Of a stretch of 64,000 bases of DNA, positions 23,958 through 32,483 are shown one piece after another. Numbering within the stretch: the stretch's first letter is position 1; the number at the start of each line of letters is the position of its first letter. A program made the translations under genes and the position numbers. Under the pieces are notes generated by a model. The model saw nothing but the letters and a program-made list of their open reading frames with translations. It ran no database searches and was not told where the DNA came from. Source of the stretch: JAHBWV01 sp964588385 (GTDB lineage: Bacteria; Planctomycetota; Phycisphaerae; Phycisphaerales; UBA1924); NCBI GenBank assembly GCA_964588385.1, contig CAZPPG010000012.1, forward strand, positions 1 through 64,000, given 5' to 3'.

Positions 23958-26087
23958 ATGTCCATGATCTCTCCTGTGACGACCGCATCGCTCGAAGCGC
24001 CGGCGCCCGCCGGGATCTTCTCGCCCCGTGCCGAGCTGCGCGGCGCGGTCATCGCGGGCGCGTTGCTGGGAGTGGGATGGCTGCTCGGCCTCACGACCGA
24101 CAAACCGTGGGCCGATGCGCCGGTGTGGGCGTCACTGGCGATCGGTCTGTTGTACGGCGGGAAGGCCGCGGTCGAAGCGCTGCGGGGCGGCGCGTTCAAC
24201 ATCGATGTGCTGATGGTGCTGGGCGCGGTGTTCGCGGCGGTCGTCGGGCACCCGGACGAGGGCGCGCTGCTGCTGTTCCTCTTCGTGCTCGCGGGCGCGC
24301 TGGAAGAGCTGGCGATGATGCGGACCGAGCGCGAGGTCCGCGCGCTCTCGGCGTTGATTCCGACGCAGGCGATCGTGCAGCGCAACGGCGAGTGGGTGGA
24401 GGCCTCGCCGGAGTCGCTCCGCGTGGGCGAGCGCGTGAAGGTGAGGCCGGGGGAGAGCGTGCCGGCCGATGCGCGCGTGGCCCAGGGCGCGACGAGCATG
24501 GACCAGGCGACGCTGACCGGGGAGAGCGTGCCGCGTGAGGTGGGGGTGGACGACCCGATCTATGCCGGAACGATCAACGTCGAGAACCCGATCGAGGCGA
24601 TCGTGGAGCGTGCGGCGTCGGAGTCCAGCGTTCAGAAGATCCTGAACCTGGTCCTGTCGGCGCGGGAGCAGCGCGAGCCGGTGCAGCGCGTGATCGACCG
24701 GATCAGCCAGCCGTACGCCATCGGCGTCACGGTGTTGTCGGTGGTGGTCGCCATCGTGTGGATGCTCGTGCTCGGGCGCGACTGGCGTGAATCGGCGTAC
24801 ACCGCGATCACGTTCCTGATCGTCTGCTCGCCGTGCGCGCTGGTGATCGCGACGCCGACGGCAACGCTCGCGGCGATCGCGCGCGGCGCCAAGAGCGGCG
24901 TGCTCTTCAAGGGTGGCCAGTCGATCGAGCGCCTCGCCCGGGTGCGGGCGGTCTGCTTCGACAAGACGGGCACGCTGACGGTGGGACGGCCCCGGCTGGA
25001 AGCGGTGATGCCCGTGGGATGGTCGGATGGGGACGCGCTCCTGGCGATCGCCAGCGCGCTCGAGCAGGAGAGCACGCACCCGATCGCGACCGCGGTGCGC
25101 GACGGGGCGAAGGCGCGCGGCGTGGCGAGCGCGACGCTGCAATCCATCACGCACGAGGCGGGTCGCGGCATGGCGGGCGTTGTGGGGGATGGGGTGGGGG
25201 GCGGGGTGGGGGGCGTGCGCGTGCGCCTCGGGAGTTACCCGCACACGGAAGAGATCATCCCGATCTGTCTGCGGGCGCACACGCGCGAGACCCTGGAGCA
25301 GATCCGCAGCCACGGACGCATCGGCATTGTCGTCGCGGGCGAGGGCACGGCGGGCGTCGAGGGGACGAACGCGCCGGAGCACGCCGGCGGGGGCGTCGGG
25401 GGCGCTGCGGTGCTGGTGCTGCGCGACATGGTGCGCCCCGGCGCCAAGGCGCTGGTCGACCACCTGCACGCACTGGGCGTCCGCCCGGTCAAGATGCTCA
25501 CGGGTGACAACCGCACGACCGCGGCGTTCGTCGCCAAGGAACTGGGGCTGGATGAGTTTGAAGCGGAGCTCATGCCCGCCGACAAGCTGCGCCTGGTGCA
25601 GGAGATCAAGGATCGGCTCGCGAATGAGGGGGAGGGCCGCAAGAAGGGGGGCGTTGCCGTCATTGGCGACGGCGTCAACGACGCGCCCGCGCTGGTCGCG
25701 GCGGATGTCTCGATCGCGATCGGCTCCATCGGCTCGGATGCCGCTCTCGAATCGGCGGACATCGTGCTGCTGAACGATGACCTGTCGGCCGTGGGCTGGG
25801 GGATGGCGCTGGCGCGCCGGGCCCGCCGGACGGTGGCGGTGAACCTGGCGTTTGCGCTGGGCGTGATATTCGTGATGGGCGTGGCGACACTGGTGGGGTC
25901 GGCGATCGGGCGGCGCGTGCCGCTCGGGGTGGGTGTGTTGGCGCACGAGGGCGGGACGCTGCTGGTGGTGGCCAACTCGCTGCGCCTGCTGATTGGCCCC
26001 GCGTTCCGGGCGGGGCGGATCGCCGAGCCGGTCGCCGGGATGTCGAGCGACGCGTCGGCGGCCGCCGTCGAGCCGGTTCCTGCCTGA
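23958..26087 (+). CDS. P1B-4-type heavy-metal transporting ATPase
   Basis: A 709-residue P-type ATPase without an N-terminal metal-binding domain. TGES is at 187-190, the membrane metal site is SPC (291-293), and the phosphorylated D335 lies in DKTGTLT. HP, GDGVNDAP and the last-helix motif HEGGTLLVVANS follow. SPC combined with HEGGT defines the P1B-4 class (CoaT/CtpD/PfeT types), which exports Co2+, Fe2+ or Zn2+. An Rrf2 regulator starts 110 bases downstream, which favours an iron-linked role (inference). A Gly/Val-rich insert occurs near residue 410 in the nucleotide-binding domain. Confidence 0.93.
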   Translation: MSMISPVTTASLEAPAPAGIFSPRAELRGAVIAGALLGVGWLLGLTTDKPWADAPVWASLAIGLLYGGKAAVEALRGGAFNIDVLMVLGAVFAAVVGHPDEGALLLFLFVLAGALEELAMMRTEREVRALSALIPTQAIVQRNGEWVEASPESLRVGERVKVRPGESVPADARVAQGATSMDQATLTGESVPREVGVDDPIYAGTINVENPIEAIVERAASESSVQKILNLVLSAREQREPVQRVIDRISQPYAIGVTVLSVVVAIVWMLVLGRDWRESAYTAITFLIVCSPCALVIATPTATLAAIARGAKSGVLFKGGQSIERLARVRAVCFDKTGTLTVGRPRLEAVMPVGWSDGDALLAIASALEQESTHPIATAVRDGAKARGVASATLQSITHEAGRGMAGVVGDGVGGGVGGVRVRLGSYPHTEEIIPICLRAHTRETLEQIRSHGRIGIVVAGEGTAGVEGTNAPEHAGGGVGGAAVLVLRDMVRPGAKALVDHLHALGVRPVKMLTGDNRTTAAFVAKELGLDEFEAELMPADKLRLVQEIKDRLANEGEGRKKGGVAVIGDGVNDAPALVAADVSIAIGSIGSDAALESADIVLLNDDLSAVGWGMALARRARRTVAVNLAFALGVIFVMGVATLVGSAIGRRVPLGVGVLAHEGGTLLVVANSLRLLIGPAFRAGRIAEPVAGMSSDASAAAVEPVPA

Positions 26088-26197
26088 AATCGCACGCCGC
26101 AGGCGGATCCGAGAAGAGGATCGGTGGGTCGGTTATGCTTCCGGGCAACCGAGCGCCGGTGTGGACCTTCTATCTGGAACTTCTGAAAGGCGAGCCG

Positions 26198-26656
26198 ATG
26201 TTCTCACAGACAACCGAGTACGCGCTGCGGGCGATGGCGCTGCTCGCCTATTACCCGGACCAACTGGTGCCGACGCCGACGCTGGCCGAAGAGGCCAAGG
26301 TGCCTCCGACGTATCTCGCCAAGGTGCTCCAGCAACTGGCGGGCGCGGACCTGATCAGCGGCCGGCGCGGCGTGGGCGGCGGGTACAAGCTGAATCGCCC
26401 CGCGACGGAGATCAAGCTCCTGGATGTCATCAACGCGGTCTCGCCCATCAAGCGGATCACGTCCTGTCCCCTCGGGCTCACAGATCACGGCACCAACCTC
26501 TGCCCGCTCCACCGACGCATGGACACCGCGGCCAAGCAGATGATCGAGATGTTCGGCGGCGTGACGCTGGCGGACCTGATCAGCCAGAAGGAAGGGTCCA
26601 AGCCGCTGTGCGACAAGGCCAAGGCGGCGAGGTTGACAGTGTCGGTGAAGAAGTAA
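26198..26656 (+). CDS. Rrf2 family transcriptional regulator
   Basis: A 152-residue winged-helix regulator. It starts MFSQTTEYALRAM as in most Rrf2 proteins, then YLAKVLQQLAGADLI and the SGRRGVGGGYKL wing. Rrf2 proteins such as IscR, NsrR and RirA hold an Fe-S cluster through three cysteines. Here the cluster loop has C90 and C102 (SCPLGL, NLCPLH) but no middle cysteine; H97 lies between, and another cysteine (C138) is near the C-terminus. Cluster binding may therefore use a histidine or the distal cysteine, or be lost. It is downstream of the P1B-4 ATPase and may regulate it. Confidence 0.93.
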   Translation: MFSQTTEYALRAMALLAYYPDQLVPTPTLAEEAKVPPTYLAKVLQQLAGADLISGRRGVGGGYKLNRPATEIKLLDVINAVSPIKRITSCPLGLTDHGTNLCPLHRRMDTAAKQMIEMFGGVTLADLISQKEGSKPLCDKAKAARLTVSVKK

Positions 26657-26670
26657 GAAGGGAAGTGGGG

Positions 26671-26722
26671 CAGAGGGGCAGAGGGGCAGAGGGGCAGAGG
26701 GGCAGAGGGGCAGAGGGGCAGA
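26671..26722. repeat. 8-base tandem repeat (CAGAGGGG)
   Basis: Six perfect tandem copies of cagagggg plus a partial copy follow the Rrf2 gene and precede the converging zinc-ribbon gene. The same unit in degenerate form lies inside the kinase gene at 10300-10345. A perfect short-unit array suggests recent slippage and probable length polymorphism between strains. Confidence 0.9.
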
Positions 26723-26754
26723 GAAGGGATTGTTGTCCGCGATGCGGGCCTTGA

Positions 26755-28290
26755 TCATTCGGCTTCGAGTGTAATCGGCACGTTCTCGATCACGATCTCT
26801 TCGCCCCAGATCTCGGTGAGGTCGACGGTGCGAGCGGCAGCGGCGAGCGAGGGACGAAGGATCAGCGCGAGCGATGCATCGGGACCGGGCACGATTGCCG
26901 GCGCGCCCTCGATATGGAAGTTCATGTCTCTCCAGGCGATGAGTTTCACATCGCGTAGCGAAAACTCCTCTTCCGACCCATTCGCGTGTCGGAGGCGACC
27001 GATGACCTCAAAGGCGACGGGCGAAGGCGGCGAGCGCGCGCTGAGCACACCCTTCAAAACAGTTCGCTTCCGATAGCCAGTCGCGATCTCAAAGGCGGAC
27101 GCGGTAAACGCGGCCCGCATCTGCGCGGCGAGGGACTCGTCGGTTGAGAAGCGCGCCAGTGTGACGCCGTCCGCGACAGCCTCGGCGGTGCAGGAAATCT
27201 TCTCATCCCATGTGACAATGACATCCGACTCCTCGAAGGTCGTCGAACCGACTTCTTGGCTGAAGACAGTGATGCGGAACTCAAGGTCGAGGCGCACGGG
27301 ACCCGGCTCATGATCGGTTGAATAGAGAAGCGACGAACTGAAGTGATCGCCCACCATGCTCTGGATTCCCGTCGAGGTGGAGTTCACACCCACGAAGCCG
27401 TTCGGAGTCGCAGTTCCATTGACCGAAGCGCGAATGTTCTCAACCCTCATTCCGAGCGGGCGGAACGCGGACGTCACCCCCTCAGATTGTGACAGGAGCG
27501 TGTACCGATTGCCCACGCGCACGCTCAGCGCATCGGCCCACGGAATGGGAGCTCGGGCCAAGACGATGGGACGCGTGCGAACATGAATCGTGACAGCCTG
27601 CCGCGCGTAGCGCGTCCATTGGTCTTCGGTCACAAGACCATGCTCACGAAGGATCTCAATGAAGTTGCCCAGCTCCGGATTCCACGCTCGATTCTGGTCC
27701 GCCTGCACACGCAGCGCCAGACTCACGGCTCTGGCGGAAGCCGATTGGCTGAGCTCCTTGAGATTCACACGCTGCATGATCTCACGCAAGACACGGTCTG
27801 CCTGAGCGGGATCCTGGGTATCCACCATCTCTGCCAGCACCCAATCTGGCGCCCACGTCGTCCACGGGAACTTGGCGAGCGGCTTGTACGTGAGCCAGAA
27901 GCCGGTGGTGAGGCCGGAGAGGAGCAGCACGAGACCCAGGGCGAAGAGGCGCCAGCGTTTCTTTCGTTCGCCGTCGATGATGGCGCGGCGTGCGCGCCGG
28001 GTATTTCCGGTCAGTTCTGTGCCGCACTCGGGGCAGCGGTCGGGATGGCTCTGGGTAGATCGGCTCTCCGAGCCGATGGCTCTTTCGTTGGCGGCACCGC
28101 TCACCAGAGCGGTGGCTGGCGTCTCCATCGCGGATGCCGCGCCAAGCCCGACCAGATCGAACCGACACCTGCGGCAGATGGGGTGGTCGTTGATGCGTCG
28201 GCCACGGAGCCCCGCGCGAACAAGGAAGGCGCCGACCGCCACCATTGGCAGCCAGACGATGATGTGTTGAAGGATGGCGAGTGGGGTCAT
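26755..28290 (-). CDS. Zinc-ribbon membrane protein of unknown function with palindromic inserts
   Basis: A 511-residue protein. One hydrophobic helix (about 5-25) precedes a zinc ribbon whose first knuckle is CRRC (about 39-42) and whose second is CPEC (about 86-89). A second helix follows at about 112-132 (LFALGLVLLLSGLTTGFWL), and the remaining 370 residues are probably extracytoplasmic with beta-rich composition. The knuckles are normally close; here about 43 residues separate them. That linker is encoded by DNA containing two palindromes (28052-28079 and 28094-28116), suggesting in-frame insertion of mobile hairpins. GGGAGG precedes the ATG. The function is unknown. Confidence 0.75.
   Translation of the reverse strand: MTPLAILQHIIVWLPMVAVGAFLVRAGLRGRRINDHPICRRCRFDLVGLGAASAMETPATALVSGAANERAIGSESRSTQSHPDRCPECGTELTGNTRRARRAIIDGERKKRWRLFALGLVLLLSGLTTGFWLTYKPLAKFPWTTWAPDWVLAEMVDTQDPAQADRVLREIMQRVNLKELSQSASARAVSLALRVQADQNRAWNPELGNFIEILREHGLVTEDQWTRYARQAVTIHVRTRPIVLARAPIPWADALSVRVGNRYTLLSQSEGVTSAFRPLGMRVENIRASVNGTATPNGFVGVNSTSTGIQSMVGDHFSSSLLYSTDHEPGPVRLDLEFRITVFSQEVGSTTFEESDVIVTWDEKISCTAEAVADGVTLARFSTDESLAAQMRAAFTASAFEIATGYRKRTVLKGVLSARSPPSPVAFEVIGRLRHANGSEEEFSLRDVKLIAWRDMNFHIEGAPAIVPGPDASLALILRPSLAAAARTVDLTEIWGEEIVIENVPITLEAE
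28052..28079. repeat. Palindromic repeat inside a coding sequence (second family)
   Basis: A 28-base element with ATCGGCTC/GAGCCGAT arms, the perfect reverse complement of 17807-17834. It lies within the zinc-ribbon gene between codons for the two CxxC knuckles and keeps the frame open (peptide ERAIGSESRSTQ). Confidence 0.85.
28094..28116. repeat. GCAC...GTGGC hairpin inside a coding sequence
   Basis: Perfect 8-base arms CACCGCTC (28095-28102) and GAGCGGTG (28107-28114) around a four-base loop, framed by GC before and GC after. It shares the GCAC/GTGGC tips of the REP family with a different stem. It sits 14 bases from the other palindrome in the same linker. Confidence 0.55.
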
Positions 28291-28483
28291 GGCGTGGCCT
28301 CCCGGCTCGGGCGATGCGTGCCGCGGGCGGGGCGCGCTCAGCGATCACCTCAAGCGGTACGCAGCATACCGGCGCCCGGTGCGGGATCGCCCGAAGGAGA
28401 ATGCACGTGCGGGCGGCCGGGGGCCGCATCATGTTCGCGGGCGGACCCTCCTACCAATACTGCGTTCACATAAGGAAGCCGCC

Positions 28484-30103
28484 GTGACTGACGCCCCCCG
28501 CCCATCTCCCGCGACCGAGACTCCCACGCCGCACGATTTGACGATGCATCCTCTGGAGGCCCAGCGCCGTGCGAATCGCGAAGCCGCGGGCAAAGCGGGG
28601 CTGAACCCCTATGGCGTGCGTGTGGATGGGCTGCTCTCGCTCGCGGCGGCTGCGGCGCGGTACGACGAGCAGGCGGACACGGATCAGAAGGCCAAGGGGA
28701 AGGAGCCGGGGTTTGTCGATCGGCGTCCGGTGGTGAGGGTCGCGGGGCGGGTGATGCTGCTGCGCGACAACGGGAAGTTGCTCTGGGCGAATCTGCGGGA
28801 TGCGTCGGGTGATCTGCAGGTTGCGATCAGCCAGCGGGACTGCGCGGAGCCGGGGTTCTCGATCGCGAAATCGATTGACATGGGCGACATCGTGGTGGCG
28901 GAGGGGCCGCTGACGAAGACGAAGACGGGCGAGGTGACGGTGTGGGCGTCGAGCGTGCAGCCGGGGGCCAAGTGCCTCGTGCCGCCTCCGGAGAAGCACG
29001 CGGGCCTCTCCGATCCGGAGCTGCGGTATCGGATGCGGTACGTCGACATGTGGGCGAACCCGGAGACGACGAAGGTCTTTCAGTTGCGCTCGCGGATCGT
29101 GTCGCTGGTGCGCCGTGAGCTCGATGCGCTCGGGTACATGGAGGTTGAGACGCCGATGCTGCAGACGCTGGCGGGCGGCGCGGCGGCCCGGCCCTTCAAG
29201 ACGCATATGAACGCGCTGGATATCTCGCTCTTCATGCGGATCGCGCCGGAGTTGTACTTGAAGAGATTGCTGGTGGGCGGGCTGCCGCGTGTCTATGAGA
29301 TCAATCGCAACTTCCGGAACGAGGGGCTGGATGCGCGGCACAATCCTGAGTTCACGATGCTGGAGCTCTACCACGCCTTCGGTGACATGGAGACGGTGAT
29401 GGGCGTGACGGAGGGGCTGATCCGCGAGGCGGCCAAGGCCGTTGCGAAGGAGCAGGGGCTGCCAGACAGTGGTGCGTTCACGCTCCCCTTCGGCGATCTC
29501 GCGATCGACTACGGCTCACCCTTCGCGCGCGTGAGGTACGGCGACCTGTTCAAGCGGGCGCTCGGCGCGGAGATGTCCGATCGCGGCGCGGTCGCGCGTC
29601 TCGCGGCGGAGAAACGCGTCAAGGCCAAGGACGAGAAGGGCGTACCCCTGGATCACTGGCTGATCGTGAACAATCTGTTCGAGGAGTTCGCGGAGCCGAC
29701 GCTGGACCACGCCCGCCCGACGTTCATCACGCACTATCCGAGCGCGATCTCGCCGCTCACGAGGCCGAACCGCGAGGATCCGTCGGTGGCTGACCGCGCC
29801 GACCTCTTCATCGGCGGCATGGAAATCGCGCCGCATTACACGGAGCTGAACGATCCGGACGTGCAGGCCGCGAAGTTCCGCGAGCAGCTCGCGGGCTTGG
29901 ACGATGAGGAATCGACGTTCAGGACGTTCGATGAGGACTTTGTGAACGCGCTCAAGGTGGGCATGCCGCCCGCGGGCGGGATGGGACTGGGGATCGATCG
30001 ACTCGTCATGCTGCTGACGAACCAGCGGACGATCCGGGACGTGGTGCTGTTCCCGCTGATGCGCCCGCTGGATGCGCAGCAGGGTGGCGCTGCGGACACC
30101 TGA
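28484..30103 (+). CDS. lysS: Lysyl-tRNA synthetase, class II
   Basis: A 539-residue class II LysRS. The N-terminal OB-fold anticodon-binding domain (VRVAGRVMLLRDNGKL, then LQVAISQRD) precedes the catalytic core with motif 1 around LDALGYMEVETPML, motif 2 FRNEGLDARHNPEF and motif 3 GMGLGIDRLVMLL. The GTG at 28484 is chosen because AAGGAAG lies just upstream; the frame is open further back but overlaps the divergent zinc-ribbon gene. A strong terminator follows. It is transcribed divergently from that gene. Confidence 0.97.
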   Translation: MTDAPRPSPATETPTPHDLTMHPLEAQRRANREAAGKAGLNPYGVRVDGLLSLAAAAARYDEQADTDQKAKGKEPGFVDRRPVVRVAGRVMLLRDNGKLLWANLRDASGDLQVAISQRDCAEPGFSIAKSIDMGDIVVAEGPLTKTKTGEVTVWASSVQPGAKCLVPPPEKHAGLSDPELRYRMRYVDMWANPETTKVFQLRSRIVSLVRRELDALGYMEVETPMLQTLAGGAAARPFKTHMNALDISLFMRIAPELYLKRLLVGGLPRVYEINRNFRNEGLDARHNPEFTMLELYHAFGDMETVMGVTEGLIREAAKAVAKEQGLPDSGAFTLPFGDLAIDYGSPFARVRYGDLFKRALGAEMSDRGAVARLAAEKRVKAKDEKGVPLDHWLIVNNLFEEFAEPTLDHARPTFITHYPSAISPLTRPNREDPSVADRADLFIGGMEIAPHYTELNDPDVQAAKFREQLAGLDDEESTFRTFDEDFVNALKVGMPPAGGMGLGIDRLVMLLTNQRTIRDVVLFPLMRPLDAQQGGAADT

Positions 30104-30137
30104 ACACGACCGGAAGTCACGTGAGCAAAATGAAGGA

Positions 30138-30170
30138 GGGCCGGCTCCTGTGTGAGCCGGCCCTGTTTGT
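30138..30170 (+). terminator. Rho-independent terminator of lysS
   Basis: A perfect 10-base stem GGGCCGGCTC / GAGCCGGCCC (30138-30147 and 30154-30163) with a six-base loop is followed by TGTTTGTTTG. It lies 35 bases after the lysS stop and before the end of the converging gene. Confidence 0.9.
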
Positions 30171-30200
30171 TTGTGGAGTGCGGGACTGCGAAGCAGAGGG

Positions 30201-31541
30201 TTACTTCGGGGCCTCGGCTGCGCCGTCCTTGGAGGCTTCCTTCGCCGGATCGGCCGCGCCGGCGGCCTTGGCGGCGTCCTCCGCCTTGGCCTTGGCCTCG
30301 GCTTCGAGTGCGGCCTTGCGGACCGCGCCCTTGTTCGCCTGGACGCGCTGTCTGTCGTGCTCAAGAGCCGCGGCCATCTCTTCGGGCGTGGCCTCGCGGA
30401 GCGTGCCGTCGGGCTGCTTGATGTACTTTTTCTGGCCGTCCGGGCCCGTGGCCAGCGACCTTCCGGCGTCGATGTCGGCCTGGACCTGCGCCTGAAGCTC
30501 CTTCTGCTTGGCGCCCATCGCCGCGAGCACGCGCGGATCGTTGGAGACCGTCACGCCCGCGTCCTCAAAGGGCGGGATCTCGGGGAGGACGGCCTCCGGC
30601 CGGAGCTCGCGTGCGGCACGGAGGGCGGCCCGTCCGTTGTCCAGGGAGAGTGCGGCGACGAGCTTCTTGCCCTCGGCCCGCTTGGCCTCGGCGGAATCCA
30701 GGCCGGTGATCGCCTTGTTCGCGGAGGCGAAGGCGACCTCCTCGTCGGTCGTCAGCGTGAGCTTCTGACGCACGCCCTCGAGGTTCGCCACGAGCGCATC
30801 GCAGAGGTTGCTGTAGGCGTAGAGGGCCTCGCCGATGCTGAGGCGCATGATGGTGTCCATCACCTCGCCCGTTGATTCGGGGCGATCGGGGGACATGGCG
30901 GCCCGGGCCTCCGCCGTGACCATGACCTCGTACTCACGGGCGATCTTGGCGTTGAACTGCGCCTGGATGCGCGTCATGATCTCGCGCTCCTGCGCCTCCT
31001 TGTTGAAGGTCGTGGTCGGCGCGAGCGGGCGGACGCGCTGGGTGACCTGCGCGTAGTTGGCGCGATCGTTCCAGTCCACATCGCGGAAGAAGCCGCCCTC
31101 GACCTCGAGGACCAGGTCAAGGTTCTCGATGACCAGCTCCTCGAAGCGCATCTGACGCTCGTGCATCAGGTGGATGAGTTCGGCGGTGGCGATCGGGCCC
31201 TTGGTGACGGGGTTGACTTCGACCGCGGCGTACTCGGTGGGCTTGGTGAGGCGGATGATCTTCTTGTCCTCGCCGACCTTCACCAGACTCTCGTAAGGGA
31301 TGTCGGGGAGGCTTGTGCCGGGGCCGAGCGCGCCGCTCTGGGGCTGATTGGCCGCGCCGCGGGGCGGGGGACGCCGTGCCGCGGGAGGCGGCGCGGGCTC
31401 GGCGGTCGGGGCCGGGGGCACATACTCGGGCGTCTTCTCGGGAGCCTTGGGCGGGGGCGGCGCGACCTGCGCGAGCGCGGGCGCCGCGGCCGGAGAGGCG
31501 GTGAGCATGGCAAGGAACACGATCTTCCGATTCGCTCTCAT
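30201..31541 (-). CDS. Secreted protein of unknown function, helical and Ala/Pro-rich
   Basis: A 446-residue protein with a signal peptide (MRANRKIVFLAMLTAS to about ALAQ at 25). A Pro-rich linker follows at about 26-75. The middle (about 90-340) is mixed helix and strand with long charged helices, and the C-terminus is an Ala/Lys/Glu-rich helix with repeated AEAKAKAEDAAKAAG-type sequence. No known domain is recognised. The ATG at 31541 is supported by GAGG eight bases upstream and by the signal peptide; an upstream in-frame start is unlikely. It converges on lysS, with the lysS terminator between them. Confidence 0.7.
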   Translation of the reverse strand: MRANRKIVFLAMLTASPAAAPALAQVAPPPPKAPEKTPEYVPPAPTAEPAPPPAARRPPPRGAANQPQSGALGPGTSLPDIPYESLVKVGEDKKIIRLTKPTEYAAVEVNPVTKGPIATAELIHLMHERQMRFEELVIENLDLVLEVEGGFFRDVDWNDRANYAQVTQRVRPLAPTTTFNKEAQEREIMTRIQAQFNAKIAREYEVMVTAEARAAMSPDRPESTGEVMDTIMRLSIGEALYAYSNLCDALVANLEGVRQKLTLTTDEEVAFASANKAITGLDSAEAKRAEGKKLVAALSLDNGRAALRAARELRPEAVLPEIPPFEDAGVTVSNDPRVLAAMGAKQKELQAQVQADIDAGRSLATGPDGQKKYIKQPDGTLREATPEEMAAALEHDRQRVQANKGAVRKAALEAEAKAKAEDAAKAAGAADPAKEASKDGAAEAPK

Positions 31542-31909
31542 GGTGGAACCTCGGTCTGGGGCGCTTCGAGGAACGTCCCGGTCATCCCCGTACAACACCT
31601 GAATAAGACAACGATAGGTGAGACACCCCCCTCACACCCATCGGAAGGATCTATACCCGCCTTTCGCGGACGGATGCACCAACGTACACGAAAGAGCCCC
31701 AACTCTTGGTCACAGGCGCGTCACGAAAGCCGAACCGCACGAACGGGGCCGGACCAGACCTTCAATCGCGCAAAGTCCGCACCGGGATGCCGACCGGAAA
31801 CCGGCCGCGGGAGGGGCGACGGATGCGTGCGGGGAACGTACCGTCCCCCGCTCGGGCCTCGCGGCCGCGGGCGCCAGAATCCACACCTCCCACGCGTCAG
31901 GATCCGGAC
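31542..31909. other. 368-base divergent gap with no gene seen
   Basis: This stretch lies between the divergent secreted-protein gene and pyrE. It should contain promoters for both, but no convincing -35/-10 pair, hairpin or repeat was found. A short open frame runs into pyrE from 31706 but lacks homology or a ribosome-binding site. Confidence 0.5.
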
Positions 31910-32449
31910 ATGACCAGAGACCAGCTCGCCAGCGCGATCGCGGACTGCGCCCTGCTCCGCGGCACGTTTACGCTTCGCTCGGGGCGGACATCTTCCTATT
32001 ACCTCGACAAGTACCTCTTCTCGACCCGGCCCGAGATCCTCACCCACCTGGCCACGCTCTTTGCCGAGCGCGTCGCGTCGTACGGCGGCGCGCCCATCGT
32101 GCGCCTGGCCGGCGCGGAACTCGGCGGCATCCCGCTCGTGACGGCGACATCGCTCCGCACCGGGCTTCCCTGCCTCTTCGTTCGCAACGCCAAGAAGGGC
32201 TACGGAACCGCGAAGCAGCTCGAGGGGAAGCTCGAACGCGGCGACCGCGTGGTGCTTCTGGAGGACGTGGCGACAACGGGGGGGCAGGCGCTGGAGGCCG
32301 TCGCGGTGCTGCGCGAGCAGGGCGCAGACGTTGCCGGGATCATCGCGACCATCGATCGGCAGGAGGGGGCGCGTGAGAACGTGGAGGGCGCGGGCCTCCG
32401 GTTTGACGCCCTCTTCACCAAGGCGGATCTTGGCATCAGGGGCGAGTGA
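31910..32449 (+). CDS. pyrE: Orotate phosphoribosyltransferase
   Basis: A 179-residue type I phosphoribosyltransferase that makes OMP from orotate and PRPP. It has LRSGRTSSYYLDKY, RLAGAELGGIPL, the lysine region VRNAKKGYGTAK, and the PRPP loop VVLLEDVATTGGQALEAV. The length is near the usual 180-210. The ATG at 31910 gives the standard N-terminus. The M14 peptidase gene follows 34 bases later on the same strand; no functional link is obvious. Confidence 0.94.
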   Translation: MTRDQLASAIADCALLRGTFTLRSGRTSSYYLDKYLFSTRPEILTHLATLFAERVASYGGAPIVRLAGAELGGIPLVTATSLRTGLPCLFVRNAKKGYGTAKQLEGKLERGDRVVLLEDVATTGGQALEAVAVLREQGADVAGIIATIDRQEGARENVEGAGLRFDALFTKADLGIRGE

Positions 32450-32483
32450 ACGCCCGTTACACCCAACGACTGGAACCTCCGGC

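Noticed and set aside
24132..25946. Long frame of about 600 codons antisense to the P1B ATPase
   Set aside because: The sense strand encodes a complete P-type ATPase with all motifs; the antisense product is His/Arg-rich and has no domain.
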